Of a DNA stretch of 64,000 nucleotides, positions 12,001 through 23,207 are shown in pieces. Positions within the stretch are counted from its first letter, which is position 1. Every line of letters starts with the position of its first letter. The position numbers and the translations under genes were made by a program. The stretch comes from Astrocystis sublimbata (Eukaryota > Ascomycota > Sordariomycetes > Xylariales > Xylariaceae), in the NCBI GenBank assembly GCA_022453515.1, contig JAJNNY010000004.1:992001-1056000 (forward strand), given 5' to 3'. Below the pieces are notes generated by a model. That model had not been told where the DNA came from. It was given only the letters and a program-made list of their open reading frames with translations, and did not search any database.

Positions 12001-13542
12001 TCGAGGTCCACGCGCGCGCCCAGGTCCACTGGGATGCCAATGACATTGTCTGAGCCCAGACCAGCAATTGCTTGTTTCACACAATGTCAACCCCCGGTAT
12101 GATACCAAATGCAGAAAATGCTCACCTGCTCCTTTTGGCCACGAGTAGTGCCTGGTCGTCGCCAGCATGTACTGAGATGGCTTAACTTTGAAATGCCTCT
12201 CCAGTACGTCTTTCCCTGTAGACTGGATCGTGAATTTCTGCATCACGTCCGAGAGGAAAGCATTCGATATTCCACTGCACACGGCAATCAATCGTTAGCT
12301 ATAGATCAGGGCCAAAACTTACAGTGAAAATGCAAGCGCATAAGCTTTATCAAGTGGCTGATTGGGGGTAATATGGGATTCAAGTAACGTACTGTTCCTG
12401 ATATAGCCGGTCAGGTAAGTCGAGAACGACGGATGGTCTCAGATTCAACAGCTCCCAGCGCGTCATTTTTGAGAATAACTTCAGATCGCCTTTGCAGTTC
12501 TCAACATGGAAACTGCCAGATAGAAATTCGAGGGCTTCTCCCTCTTCGAATGCCCGCCATAGCGATAATGGATAGAATTTCAGGTTTCGGGCTGGCAATT
12601 TGGTAAGCAGCCAGACCCATAGATGGTTACACAAGCATTACATACCGACCCTGTAGACTCTGTTAGAACACGACGGGATTGGTACTGCGAGGTTCATCTC
12701 ACCAGATTGATTCAAGATTGGCTATTGTACCATCACAAGTGACATGACCCCACCCTGTAGGTGTCTCGAGGTCGTCTTGGTCGATGCTGTATCCGAAAAG
12801 CTCGCATAACTGTTCACCAACTTCGATTTCGGCGACAGTGGACAGAGGACTGGCTTCGATCGCCACATTGTTGGGGTTGTACAACATTGTCATGAAGTAT
12901 CCTAGCAGTGAAGCCATCTTTCGCAAGTCAGTTGATGCTCATGTCTCGGCTGCAAAGGATATGGTAGCATTTGAATAGTTTCCATCATGATAAGAGTCCT
13001 GAAAGGAAACCCCTTTACAGTAGAAAGTTAAAAGCATAAGAAGCAGGATCTTTGAAGAGATTTACACTCATGTCGGTGCACCTGCCATGGGTCAGCGTAT
13101 GATATTGATGTAGATCAACGATACCAAGACGAACATATGTGCTTCATAACGAGGCGACCAGAAAGGGATGCTGCTTTTCCCCAAAATTTTCGAGGCTTTG
13201 CGGACAGCTCTCTGCAGCTTATCCATCGACGCCTGGAAAGCGGCGGTGTTCTGCGTCGCTTCATCGATGAATTTCTAGACGAGTGACCAGACTTAGTGAG
13301 GATGACGACGCAATATACGGCTAGATTTGATCAAAACGTACGCCATCTTCAGGGAAATAGTTGTGCCTGGTCTTTTCCAGTTCCTCGAGGATAATATGGA
13401 TGTTCTTCTTGAAGTACGGCAAGTTCTCGGCTTGGGGGCCGATGAAGTAGGAAGAGATGACCTGATGGGATATATCCTCGTTGGTGGCCGTGGTGTTGAA
13501 GGCCGTGTTCTTCGCTGCGTTTTTCGCCATGTTCAATGTCAT
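9092..13542 (-). CDS. PLP-dependent group II decarboxylase-like protein with long C-terminal extension (17 exons)
   Basis: Minus-strand exons are 13542-13342, 13274-13135, 13081-13066, 12917-12703, 12650-12646, 12591-12389, 12357-12323, 12274-12126, 12070-11918, 11860-11643, 11532-11345, 11275-11167, 11111-10637, 10507-10404, 10337-10054, 9985-9861 and 9804-9092. The sum is 3,333 nt, so 1,110 residues in one frame. Motifs in order are YFIGPQAEN, LGYFMTMLYNPNNVA, GHVTCDGTIANLESIW, HADAAWGGYF (Asp pairing with the pyridine N of PLP) and DPHKAGYIPYPAGG, whose Lys (codon 11481-11479) is the expected PLP Schiff-base lysine. This matches the fungal tyrosine/aromatic amino-acid decarboxylase-like family. 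The last ~450 residues form an extension of unknown role with a His/Asn-rich patch. The substrate cannot be deduced. The 5-nt exon is the weakest part of the model. Confidence 0.88.
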
Positions 13543-14822
13543 CTACAAAACGGATATGGATACAACAGGTCGAGATACTGGAACTGGTCCCTCACAATGA
13601 GCAGGCGTTTTCGCTGCTTAAATAACTGAGATGGGAGGAATCTTTTCTTTTCTTAGTGAATTAGAAAGCCATAGCAATCAGGTTGAAGATAGTGGCAGAC
13701 AGGCATGCAAGTCTTAAGCCACTTAGACGCGACCATCTGCGTCAATTGTCTCAATGCCTCATGTTGTGGACCATCAACACATTAGCTATTCATTGCGATA
13801 TCTCCCATCGAGTCCTGATCGAGTGCGGCTGCGGTTAGTTGCATTGCAACACGTGTTGCAACATAGCGCTACATCATATCATTGTCCAGTGGTGTTCGTG
13901 AGATCGGATGATCTAGCAACGAGCCAGCCTCCGAACACACATTGCAAGCTGAACTATTGAAGGCAGCTTACTCTTCAAGAAATCGAACATCGTTGTACGG
14001 CCGCTTGATCAGAGTTGCGGGGTTTAAGACACTATTGATGCGGCCCACCTCTTCCATTGATGCTTGCAGCAATGCGGCGTGCAGATATCACCGACCCCTC
14101 AAGGATCACCAACCCCTCGAGTTCATCTTACCTCACCGGCTCGCCGGCTGCGTTCCGAATCTGTGCGCCGAGAACTGGTGGCGCTTTCATTGACATTCGT
14201 GTACTTGTAGTAGTTCCGCTTCGAAGGAATCCCACTCATCAGTGCCCAGTCGGGTAACGTATCTTTGTTTAATAGTTGTGGCCTCGGCGTGTCACGTTTG
14301 GGACTCAATAGAATTGCTTTTCTTTTTTCTGGGGCTGTCTAGTTCTCATCGGGACCGGGCTGACCGGGAGTCAGTCTAGACGTCATCCCCGATCAGTTAC
14401 TGCCGGTCAATGCCGTGGAACCGAGTATCCAGCATGATTGTGATACATGGGCACGACAGTATGAGACAATACCGCGATGCATCAACACGCCGCGAATGCG
14501 GGGTGACTTTTCCCGCTATTTTCGCCGTGTGAGAGAGAACATGAGAGATGTGGTGACTTTGGAGTGCACTTGCCATCTGCATCTGCCACCTGTATATTGT
14601 CGGCTAATTCACTACTTCATTTATATGTGCCAATCGCTATGGTTCTGAGGTAGGATATATTGGTCTTGGCGGCGTGCCGACGGCTTTGAAATTGGGAATA
14701 CGTGAGATGGTAGACGAACATGAACCTCAGTTCCTCCCTCGTATTGTATTGATAATGCGAAGATCACCACGTCCGTGCAGTGCCACTATAACGCCTACGA
14801 CCAGCATCACAAGCCGTTACCG
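13543..14822. other. Intergenic region between divergent genes
   Basis: About 1.3 kb separate the decarboxylase (minus) and the small secreted protein (plus), so it should hold both promoters. Only short unsupported open frames are present. A near-palindromic CAACACGTGTTG site occurs at about 13,848-13,859 and contains an E-box-like CACGTG, a plausible bHLH site (inference). Confidence 0.4.
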
Positions 14823-15176
14823 ATGAAACGAATCGTTTTGCTCATTTTCACGGCGGCGATCGGTCGCCTCACCAACGCTGTACCGATGGGTGGCAGTCTC
14901 CAGAGACTGAATGAAGAGGCTTGCGCCAGAGCGGGGAAATGCGGCCATCAGATGGAGTGCACAAAACTTTGGCTGTCGTGTAACCTGCAGCTTCTTTTGG
15001 CTGGGAAATCGGGGTTTTCCGAGGACGGTGTAAGTTGTCGCACGCCTTCTGATGATACAACCTCAAGCTGGGTCAGGTTGACAGTCGATTGCATACTAAC
15101 AGTGTGTTCAAAGGAACACGCTGAGCTAGGATACATGGTGCCTTGGTGGTATCAAGGCATGGGCATGGCTATGTGA
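14823..15176 (+). CDS. Small secreted cysteine-containing protein (candidate effector)
   Basis: Two exons, 14823-15029 and 15114-15176, give 89 residues. The intron has a GTAAGT donor, an ACTAAC branch site at 15,096-15,101 and an AAAG acceptor. The N-terminus (MKRIVLLIFTAAIGRLTNA) is a clear signal peptide with a likely cleavage before VP. The mature part has four cysteines (the ACARAGKCGH, MEC and LSCN positions) and ends in a short Trp/Met-rich tail. An in-frame ATG 48 nt upstream would add residues ahead of the signal peptide and was not chosen. I recognise no family. Size, secretion signal and cysteines fit a fungal effector-like or secreted signalling protein, but function is unknown. 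Confidence 0.6.
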   Translation: MKRIVLLIFTAAIGRLTNAVPMGGSLQRLNEEACARAGKCGHQMECTKLWLSCNLQLLLAGKSGFSEDGVSCRTPSDDTTSSWVRLTVDCILTVCSKEHAELGYMVPWWYQGMGMAM

Positions 15177-15513
15177 AATTGCAGGTAGTCCTGTTCTTGT
15201 GTCTAGTTAAGAGATGTTGGGAAGGCCAATTGATGATTCTCGATCAAGGACCGTCCAAATCGGCAGTTGCTCTCAAAGGAGCAAATGGGAACTAGAGCAG
15301 TGCCATGATCATGGTCGAATACATGACGCCCGCCAAGAGTGCCCAAACTATAATGCACTCGCAAATCTTCACGAATAGACAATGTTATTCAGCTACTACC
15401 ATGCGTCTAGTAGTCCTTACAAACGGCTTTTAAACGATAATGTGTGTGTGGTCAGCTTCAAAGTGTGACATACAACCGCTCGCAAAGTTGACTACTTCTT
15501 GTACTTGGTGTAC
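15177..15513. other. Short convergent intergenic region
   Basis: About 340 bases between two convergent genes; presumably 3' UTRs. Nothing else recognised. Confidence 0.4.
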
Positions 15514-16503
15514 TTAGAAGATCTGGGTTTTGGATGGCTGTCTCCGGTTGAAAGCCGCCACAATTTGTGTCAACTCTGGATGTGTTAATCTTTTCGATCT
15601 AGACTGGCGCACTTCGCCACCATGTTGTTTGTAAGAAACACTTCCGTACAATACTGCGAATGGTATGGCATCTGCATGTGTCAATGTCTTGAATAACGTC
15701 TTGTTCCGCCTCCATAAGTGGTCCAGCCGGTCGGCGTGGATTTTGTGTAGCGAATGCCACTGGACTCGCCGCGTTAACTTGAGGTCTGATAGTTTCAGCT
15801 TGACATAGTATCCTGGCGACTGTTTAGGAGATTTTCGGTACAGAGACTTGATCGTAAGCCGTTTAAAGGGGTTCGACGTGTTCGGGCCGTAGTGCTGGAA
15901 CTCGTACACTTCTAGTGTCTCATCGTCTAGATTGAGCAGATATAACCTATTGGAAACCAAATAAGTCGTCTGGAGACGGGAGTTGATGAGATTCTAAACG
16001 CACCATTCAGGTTGATCTTAGATCTTGGACGTTAACGGAAGTCTATGCTGACCATGCGCGCCTTCGTTGGATACTCACCTGATCTCTTTCTAGGACGCAC
16101 GCGGGGAATCATCGTTGTCTCTACGGCATTCGACACGGCCTCAAGCATGTCGACACCTGACTCGAGCTCAGAGAACTCGCGCCACTCTTGTCGAAACACA
16201 GCCGGCATTTTGCCGTGTCCGTGTTGTTTGAGCTTGGAAAGCGGCAGGTCCTGATAATCAACTTCATAGACGTTTTGCAGCCCGATTCGAAGTCTCTCAA
16301 TATTACGAGGATTGCGTATCCATTCGAGGAGCTGTGCGCCATCCCCACCGACTAGCCCATGACCAGGAGGCTGGAGTCGCAGGCAACTGAGAAATTGTCG
16401 TTAGATAGAGAACTTCCCTCGCAGGTTTGGTGGGTATCAATGCAAGAAGTAGATACTCTGTGATTCCATGTTGGATGTAAATGCGGTAGGAAGTCGATAG
16501 CAT
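15514..16503 (-). CDS. Hypothetical protein, three-exon model
   Basis: The model on the minus strand uses exons 16503-16457, 16386-16101 and 15993-15514, giving about 270 residues. Intron 1 is 70 nt with a CTAAC branch site. Intron 2 uses the donor GTGCGT at 16100 because the stronger-looking GTGAGT at 16078 breaks the frame; a small extra exon is therefore possible. The protein begins MLSTSYRIYIQHGITD, has a middle part rich in charged residues (QNVYEVDYQDLPLSKLK, FRQEWREFSELESGVDMLE), and a C-terminal part with basic clusters (KHGG-like, RSRSKRL). I see no signal peptide, membrane segment or known motif. The continuous open frames and consistent first splice argue for a real gene; its function is not recognised. 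Confidence 0.5.
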
Positions 16504-17185
16504 AACGGCACGCTGAGCTCACACTGACGCGCTGGGTACGTGATTACGATAAATTGCTTCTGAAGACTCGTGTATTACAACACGGAGAACAAAGGAGCGA
16601 GTGTGTGCCGAGCGTGGCCGCGTGGATAGGGCACAAACAAGAACAAGCAGTAGAGTGAGACAAAGTGTGAGACAAAGAGCTATCCATCCCGAGGTTGGAG
16701 TAGGATGAAAAAAGAAATTACATATTTTCCAAGTCAGAAAGTCGAGGTTCTCCATCAACTGGACGAGATGATATTAAAACTGTAGATATGGGCTTTAGAG
16801 CTTGTGTAAGTTGCTAGGGATGCGAGTGAGTACTCGTACTCGTAGCCCTCACACCCTGTAGGGAGGTACCTTAACCTTGAAGTTTCGCGGAGCCTCCAGG
16901 GCAGTTCATTCAGGGCTTGGTTATAGTGATCTGGCGGGTCTGGGCAGGGGCTTCGGCAAAGTCCGGGGGCAAGCGAGGCAAGGGTCGCAGCGTGAGGTCA
17001 TGATTTCAATTATCTCCGATTATCGCCGGGTCATCGCTGTCGCCTGTCGCCGTTAGTTTTTAGCTTCGATTATGATGGCTGAGCTCGAATTGCCACCGAC
17101 CTGTTACCCTCAAAAACGCCATCTCGCCTCAGCGCGATGATTTTGCAGACCTATTTACTGCCTATCTGGCAAGACAGCTGTAGCT
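16504..17185. other. Divergent promoter region
   Basis: About 680 bases between the minus-strand hypothetical gene and the plus-strand DnaJC28-like gene, so it should contain both promoters. A minus-strand open frame at 16,519-16,758 has a hydrophobic stretch but no support. No repeat seen. Confidence 0.4.
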
Positions 17186-18802
17186 ATGGCTAGTTGGGCT
17201 GCGCGCCCATACATGTGCGCCCGATGCGCATCGACATTGCTTCGCCCACCGAATCGAACCCGCCCCACGATCGGCTCGAGGAGAAGCTATGCAACGAAAT
17301 CTAGCGACGCAACACCAACACCTCCGAGCAAAGCGCAGGATGCCGCCAGCAACCCATCTCCACCATCGTCAGAGTCGGAGTCTGAGCTGGGACCAATGGC
17401 TCGTCGCCTTCAAGAGGCGACCGAAGACGCTCTGCTGACGGGCGGCCGAGCTGGTCGGCGCGCAGTCGAAGATGCCGGCTTTTCCGACGAGCTGAAGGAA
17501 AGACTGCTGGCAAAGGTCAAAGACGCACAGTTTCGATCCGAGAACGCCGCAGCCTTCGCAGAAGCTGGCTTGTCCACCGCCGCAAGCGAAGAGACCCGAA
17601 TGAACGCTACCAGTCGGCCGTGGACTGGACAGGAGTCCACCGAAGACGCGGTACTACGCATGCTTACCGACGCTCACAAGCCATTGAAGCGAGAACTCCG
17701 CGGCCGTCCCAAGATAGCCGAGCTCCAGCCTGTTGACATGCGAATGCGCCAACGGGCCAATCCCAACCCCAGCGTCAAGGCAGCAAACGCACGCGACAAG
17801 GCCTCTATATACGTTGGTATGGGCATGAAGGAGTCGGGCAAAGGCCTCAGCGAGAAAGAGAGAGCGGACTTGAGGGAAGAGCTGCGTGAGCGTTTTCGGC
17901 CTGCCGCCAGAGCTATGCCAAACACCCTGTCCGGCCTAGCATCCCTGGCAAACGAGCGCATCGAGGATGCCATTTCTAGGGGACAGTTCAAGAATATCCC
18001 GCGCGGTAAGGACGTCGAACGAGATGCGAGGAGCGATAACCCCTTTGTCGACACGACTGAATACATCATGAACAAGATGATCAAACGGCAGGACATTGTT
18101 CCTCCGTGGATCGAGAAGCAGCAGGAGCTCGCCAAGGCGGCCCACGTCTTCCGTGCTCGGCTTCGGAATGACTGGAGACGTCACGCTGCTCGGACGATAG
18201 CCAGCAAAGGTGGCTCACTTGAAGCCCAGATGGAGCGCGCCGAACAGTATGCGAAGGCCGAAAAAGCTCTCAACCCGCGCAAGGGCAACGTGGAGCAGAT
18301 GGCAATTCCTACCAACTCGACTGACGATGTCGTCATGGTGAAGATCCGACAGCAACAGTCGAGTTTGGGCTCGCCGAGTACAAGTGCAGAAGCAGAGATA
18401 TCCGAGGTGGACGAAGGCACTAGCGAACCAGAAGTATCATTGCTGCAACCCCTCCGGGATCCAGATTGGCTTAGGATCGAGCAGGCCTACATGGATCTCT
18501 CGATCAAGAACCTCAACACGTTAGCCCGATCATACAATCTGATGGCACCTGAGCTGGCAAAAAAGCCGTATTTCAGTCTGGAAAGGGAGCTTAACAACTG
18601 TTATGCTGATGTCGCTCCTCTCCTCCCAAACGAAATCAAAGTCAGAGCTACGCGACCCTCCAAGCCTCTTGTGGACTCAATCGCAGACCGGCCAGGTAGC
18701 ATTCTAGATCGTTTCGGAAACCAAGGAGTCAAGGCAAAGGTTTACGAGTCGAAGACACCACATTATGGGTTGAAAGAGTTCTGGCGTGACCTCTTCAATT
18801 GA
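17186..18802 (+). CDS. Mitochondrial DnaJ homologue subfamily C member 28-like protein (DUF1992)
   Basis: Single open frame of 538 residues. The N-terminus (MASWAARPYMCARCASTLL, then Arg-rich with SRRSYATK) looks like a mitochondrial presequence. The DUF1992 core lies at about residues 250-320, with LANERIEDAISRGQFKNIPRGK, then DNPFVDTTEYIMNKMIKRQDIVPPWIEKQQEL, the hallmark helix-turn region of DnaJC28-type proteins. There is no J domain, as is usual for the fungal members. A second helical region (AYMDLSIKNLNTLARSYNLMAPE) also matches the family. These proteins are mitochondrial and poorly characterised; a role in organelle protein quality control is often assumed but not shown by the sequence. 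The first ATG is used because the presequence starts immediately. Confidence 0.9.
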   Translation: MASWAARPYMCARCASTLLRPPNRTRPTIGSRRSYATKSSDATPTPPSKAQDAASNPSPPSSESESELGPMARRLQEATEDALLTGGRAGRRAVEDAGFSDELKERLLAKVKDAQFRSENAAAFAEAGLSTAASEETRMNATSRPWTGQESTEDAVLRMLTDAHKPLKRELRGRPKIAELQPVDMRMRQRANPNPSVKAANARDKASIYVGMGMKESGKGLSEKERADLREELRERFRPAARAMPNTLSGLASLANERIEDAISRGQFKNIPRGKDVERDARSDNPFVDTTEYIMNKMIKRQDIVPPWIEKQQELAKAAHVFRARLRNDWRRHAARTIASKGGSLEAQMERAEQYAKAEKALNPRKGNVEQMAIPTNSTDDVVMVKIRQQQSSLGSPSTSAEAEISEVDEGTSEPEVSLLQPLRDPDWLRIEQAYMDLSIKNLNTLARSYNLMAPELAKKPYFSLERELNNCYADVAPLLPNEIKVRATRPSKPLVDSIADRPGSILDRFGNQGVKAKVYESKTPHYGLKEFWRDLFN

Positions 18803-19785
18803 CAAGTTAAATAGCTTGAACAGCTATATGACATCGCATTGCATATTCGCTGTATTTGTGTTGATTCGGCGTACAACAACCTGGCGCATGAGCTTCAGTA
18901 TGGACTAGAATCGAAACAAAGTCGGCTGGGCACCTCCGATCCATACCAATCATGCTAGAATTGCAATTAGCGATCATACTGAATAAATGACATTGTTGTT
19001 GATAGTATTCATGCGCAGGTGAGCAGCAGTTTCGATTACATAATTAGCGGACATCAGGCGGCATGGCACACGAACGCAGGGGCTTGCCGGCTAACGGTTC
19101 GGTCCAAAGGAGATCTGATAGACTGATACCCGGGCCGGGCCACGTTTTGGCCCTGCATGCTTCCCGGGAGCTACTTAGTAGTCTCTTCGGCACATCAGGA
19201 AGCGAATCTCCGTGTTGCTGCCACCGCTCGTTATTTGAAGAATTGATGGTACTCCGGGGACACATGAAGGATCCAACATGATGAATTGCGTGTTTACAAG
19301 TCGGCAGGTCCCCATAGCTCGAGGATGCTTGGACAGCCAAGGTCGAAGCTCGATGTACCTTTGCGGCTCAAAGCCGTCGGCAGTACCCTGCGACGGTGGG
19401 ACTGACTATAATGTTACCGGCACACTAGGTTGAATGCTACATCCATGGTTCGCCAAGTTCGGCTCTGATTCGGTCGTTCGCATCCCCGACCGCGGTCGGA
19501 CACTGTACAATTGCTTGTCCAACTAATGGGCGTGACGTAAATCCACTCAGCTTAAAGCTCCCGCAGGACAGCAGCTCTCCCCCCATCTTCTTCCCCAGAC
19601 TTTTGTTTGTGTACATATTGTTTTTCTTGTCGTCGTCAGCTTCCCTCTCCCCTCTACCCCTCTTCCTCCCCTTCGCGTGGCTGTTGTGCGTGAGTGCTGC
19701 GTGCTCGTGTGTGTACTCCAACCCTTCCTTGACGGCCACCGGGTTCTACGATATCAACTACGACGTACATTGTGGTGACAGCAAT
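18803..19785. promoter_or_regulatory. Intergenic region and ACH1 promoter/leader
   Basis: About 980 bases without a gene. The 3' part holds a pyrimidine-rich tract at roughly 19,615-19,680 (runs of CTCCC, CCTCTTCCTCCCC), a common feature just upstream of strongly expressed fungal genes, ending near the ACH1 start. Short open frames here are not supported. Confidence 0.45.
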
Positions 19786-21545
19786 ATGACGTCGCTTGTG
19801 GCATCGAATGCCCTCAAGGCCCGCGTTTCACGCGCTTCGTTCCTCAAGAGACTCTGTCGTCCCGAGGACCTCCTTCACCATTTCCCCAATGGCGCCTCTA
19901 TTGGATGGTCTGGTTTCACGGGTGTCGGGTACCCCAAGTATGTCATGGCTCAATGCACACTCACTTATCCGGCTGATCTTGCACTAACCTGGACGCCAGG
20001 AAAATGCCAACATTCTTGGCTGACCACGTAGAGAAGAACAACCTACAAGGAAAACTGCGATATGACCTGTTCGTGGGAGCTTCGTCCGGTGCCGAGACGG
20101 AAGACCGGTGGGCTGGTCTGGACATGATTGCCCGACGGTCGCCCCACCAAGTCGGCAAGCAGATCGCGAAGGGTATCAACTCGGGCAAGATCAACTTCTT
20201 CGACAAGCATCTTTCCATGTTCCCCGTTGACTTGGTTTATGTAAGTCCAGGCCAGATGCCAATTGCATGGTTTTCGCGCTCTAACAGAGTTTCAGGGGTT
20301 CTATACCAAAGACCGGCCAAACAACAAGCTGGATGTCGTCGTTGTCGAGGCCAGTGCGATCAAAGAGGATGGCAGCATCGTGCCGGGAGCCTCGGTGGGA
20401 GCAACCCCTGAGTTGATCCAGATGGCCGACAAGGTATGCTCATTCGCTTTCCCACTTCCACCGTAGCAAGCAATACTGACCCATGGCTGCTATAGATTAT
20501 CATTGAGGTCAATACCGCAATTCCCAGTTTCGAGGGGCTCCACGACATTACCATGACGGATCTGCCTCCCCGCCGAAAGCCCTATCTAGTCATGCAAGTC
20601 GAGGACCGGATCGGCACGACCTCGATTCCGATTGATCCTGAAAAGGTCATCGGAATCATCGAGTCAGACTACCAGGACCAGACCGCACCCAACTCTGCCG
20701 CCGACGAGGGATCACAAGCCATTGCCAACCATCTCATTGAGTTCTTCGAGCACGAGGTCAAGCACGGGCGGATGCCCAAGAACCTCTTGCCTCTGCAGTC
20801 CGGTATCGGCAACATCGCCAACGCCGTCATTGGTGGGTTGAGCGAGTCCAACTTCTGGAACCTCAAGGTCTGGACAGAAGTCATTCAGGATACCTTCCTT
20901 GACCTGTTCGACTCTGGACGCCTGGACTTTGCCACTGCCACCTCTGTACGCTTCTCACCTGACGGCTTCAAGCGCTTCTACGACAACTGGGAAAACTACC
21001 ACAACAAGCTGCTCCTCCGTTCGCAGCAGGTTTCGAACTCGCCCGAGATCATCCGCCGTCTGGGTGTCATCGGCATGAACACCCCCGTTGAGGTCGACAT
21101 CTACGCACATGCCAACAGTACGTGCGTTATGGGAAGCCGCATGTTGAACGGTCTGGGTGGCTCGGCCGATTTCCTGCGATCCTCCAAATACAGTATCATG
21201 CACACGCCCTCCACCCGGCCGTCCAAGACGGACCCTATCGGTGTCAGCTGCATTGTGCCCATGTGCACCCACGTCGACCAGACGGAGCACGATCTCGACG
21301 TGGTTGTCACTGAGGCCGGTCTGGCCGATGTGCGAGGGCTGAGCCCCCGCGAGCGTGCCCGCGTCATCATCGAGAAGGCCGCTCACCCGGAGTACCGCCC
21401 CATCCTGAAGGACTACTTCGAGAAGGCCGAGTTCGAGTGCCTGAAGAAGGGCATGGGCCACGAGCCGCACCTGCTGTGGAACAGCTTCGACATGCACAAG
21501 GCTCTCTCCGAGGAGGGCAGTATGCGCAAGATTAAGAAGTGGTAA
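19786..21545 (+). CDS. ACH1: Acetyl-CoA hydrolase / succinyl-CoA:acetate CoA-transferase
   Basis: Four exons, 19786-19937, 20000-20240, 20296-20433 and 20496-21545, total 1,581 nt, that is 526 residues, the expected length for fungal Ach1. The sequence matches the CoA-transferase class I family of Ach1: an N-terminal [38 protein letters not shown], the GIGNIANAV glycine loop, [17 protein letters not shown] and [13 protein letters not shown]. The enzyme handles acetyl-CoA, and family members act mainly as CoA-transferases that detoxify acetate in mitochondria. The C-terminal KKW ending and lack of a long presequence are typical. Intron donors are GTATGT, GTAAGT and GTATGC. The 5' leader is pyrimidine-rich. 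The assignment is firm. Confidence 0.97.
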
Positions 21546-22112
21546 ATGTACTTTCCGGCGAGGACGAGAAGATGAAGAGGACTGCGTAGGGAACACAACC
21601 ACGCAATCAATAATAGTCGTTGCTGCAATGACTATCAGTATATAGGATTCAATGAAAAAAACTTATGAAACAACATGATCATTTCTAGTTGAGTTATACG
21701 CTTATGTTTCCAAGGTGGCTAGTCTAACAGAATTCTACGTGCTTTAGGTATGCGACAGGGATGATAATATTCATTATAACTACATACCTAGGTAGCCCTC
21801 GAGATGCTACCCTTGCAGCCGATTATGAACCCACGAGAGTAGAGAACATCCTACGTCTCTTCCTATTTCCCACTCGATCTATGTGCTCAGTCATTTTTAT
21901 TTCTTAATTGCCTACTTTCTGTTCATGTGTTGCGGCACTCAGTAGTTGCATAAGGTTTTTAACACAGCAACAAGCTGGCACATTTCGCAAGATTCAGGTG
22001 TAAGATTCTTATATGATCTCCCTGCTCCCATCTCGCCAGAGATAGGCCGTCGTATGGGCATTATTTAGTTATGTGCCTTGCCCAATGCTTTCACTGCCGC
22101 ACACGATAGGTA
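21546..22112. other. Convergent intergenic region
   Basis: About 570 AT-leaning bases between ACH1 and the convergent DUF8021 gene. Presumably two 3' UTRs; nothing else recognised. Confidence 0.4.
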
Positions 22113-23207
22113 CTAACCTACAAACCGGCGCGGATGCACCACGGCGCTGTCCGCCAGCGTGATCGTGTGGACATATCGCAGCTTTCCGTTCTCGAGCCGG
22201 AACTCATGATTATCCGGGGCGTTGGCGAGGTGCTCAAAGATGCACATGACATCGATGGAGCCGTAGGACGGGTCGATGACATAGCGCCGATGCGAGTTCG
22301 GCGCCTGGTTGTTGTTCGTCGGGATGCCCGGCTTGCAGCTGTCGTTGGGGCCCCCGTCGCCCGTATACGCGCCGCCCTCGAGACGGGCGCACGGCGTGCC
22401 CCAGGGCACGGCGTCGATGGCGCTCTTGTTGTTCCACATGTCCAGGTACGCGTCCGCCGCCGCCTGCAGCGTCTCGCGGCTGTCGCGCTTGCTCTCCTCG
22501 ATCTCGGTCCAGGCCTCGCGGTTCGCCCAGTACAGCGTCGCCGTGGCGTTGAACAGCCACGACCCCGGGCTCGACACCAGCAGGTCGATCAGGTAGCAGC
22601 TCATGTCGCTGGGGTTGTGGCGGATCTGCGTCCCGATTACGTGAGGCGTTGAGGAGCCTGAGGCGTTGCGCATGATGATCAGCTCCGTGTAGGACGCGCA
22701 CTCGACCTCGTCGGCGATGGTGTGGCGGTGGTCGATCACGAAGGCGTTGAAAACTTGGGTGGTGGTTAAGTGTTAGTTAACTTATGAATTGCCATTCAGA
22801 GTGACTTTTGGTGTTGACTCGAGCCATTGCTTGCTTTCTCCAAATAGAGGTAATCTTGCAAACCATAAAATTCTTACAAATTCCGCTGGTAATCTCATGC
22901 GTCTTGTTGTTTTCGACATAGGTGAAGTTGTCGGCGATGTTCTGGAGATCAGATACCTGGCCTATTATTTCCAACAGTTAGCTAGCGGTTATGCAATATG
23001 ATGAGCAAGTAGGCGTCGCTATTTCCATCTCTGCCTCCTGTTCATTCGCACTCTTTCATGTAAGTGAAGGGGCCAAATACCGCTTTCGTGCGCAGCAACG
23101 TACGCGTCCGCGAACTCGAGCAATGCTTTTCGATCACATGCCGCAGTGGCACCTGGAGCGAAGCTCACTGCTAACGCAACTAGACCTGCAAAGACTGATA
23201 AAAACAT
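22113..23207 (-). CDS. Secreted DUF8021-domain protein
   Basis: Minus-strand exons 23207-23081, 22961-22878 and 22753-22113 give 283 residues in frame. The N-terminus MFLSVFAGLVALAVSFA with a TAACDR junction is a signal peptide. The mature protein follows the DUF8021 pattern: CDRKALLEFADAYVAA, FTYVENNKTHEITSGI, HTIADEVECASYTELII, VIGTQIRH, GSWLFNATATLYWANREAW, WGTPCARLEGGAYTG, RRYVIDPSYGSIDVMCIFE and HEFRLENGKLRYVHT. The family is fungal, secreted and of unknown biochemical role; members sit near secondary-metabolite genes in some fungi, and here an SDR gene lies next door. The last exon is GC-rich compared with the first two. Confidence 0.85.

Noticed and set aside
16519..16758. 79-codon minus-strand frame with a hydrophobic stretch
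   Set aside because: The hydrophobic stretch comes from a CA/CT-rich repeat-like sequence, and no start context or homology supports a gene.
22134..22652. 172-codon frame on the plus strand
   Set aside because: Antisense shadow of the GC-rich last exon of the DUF8021 gene.
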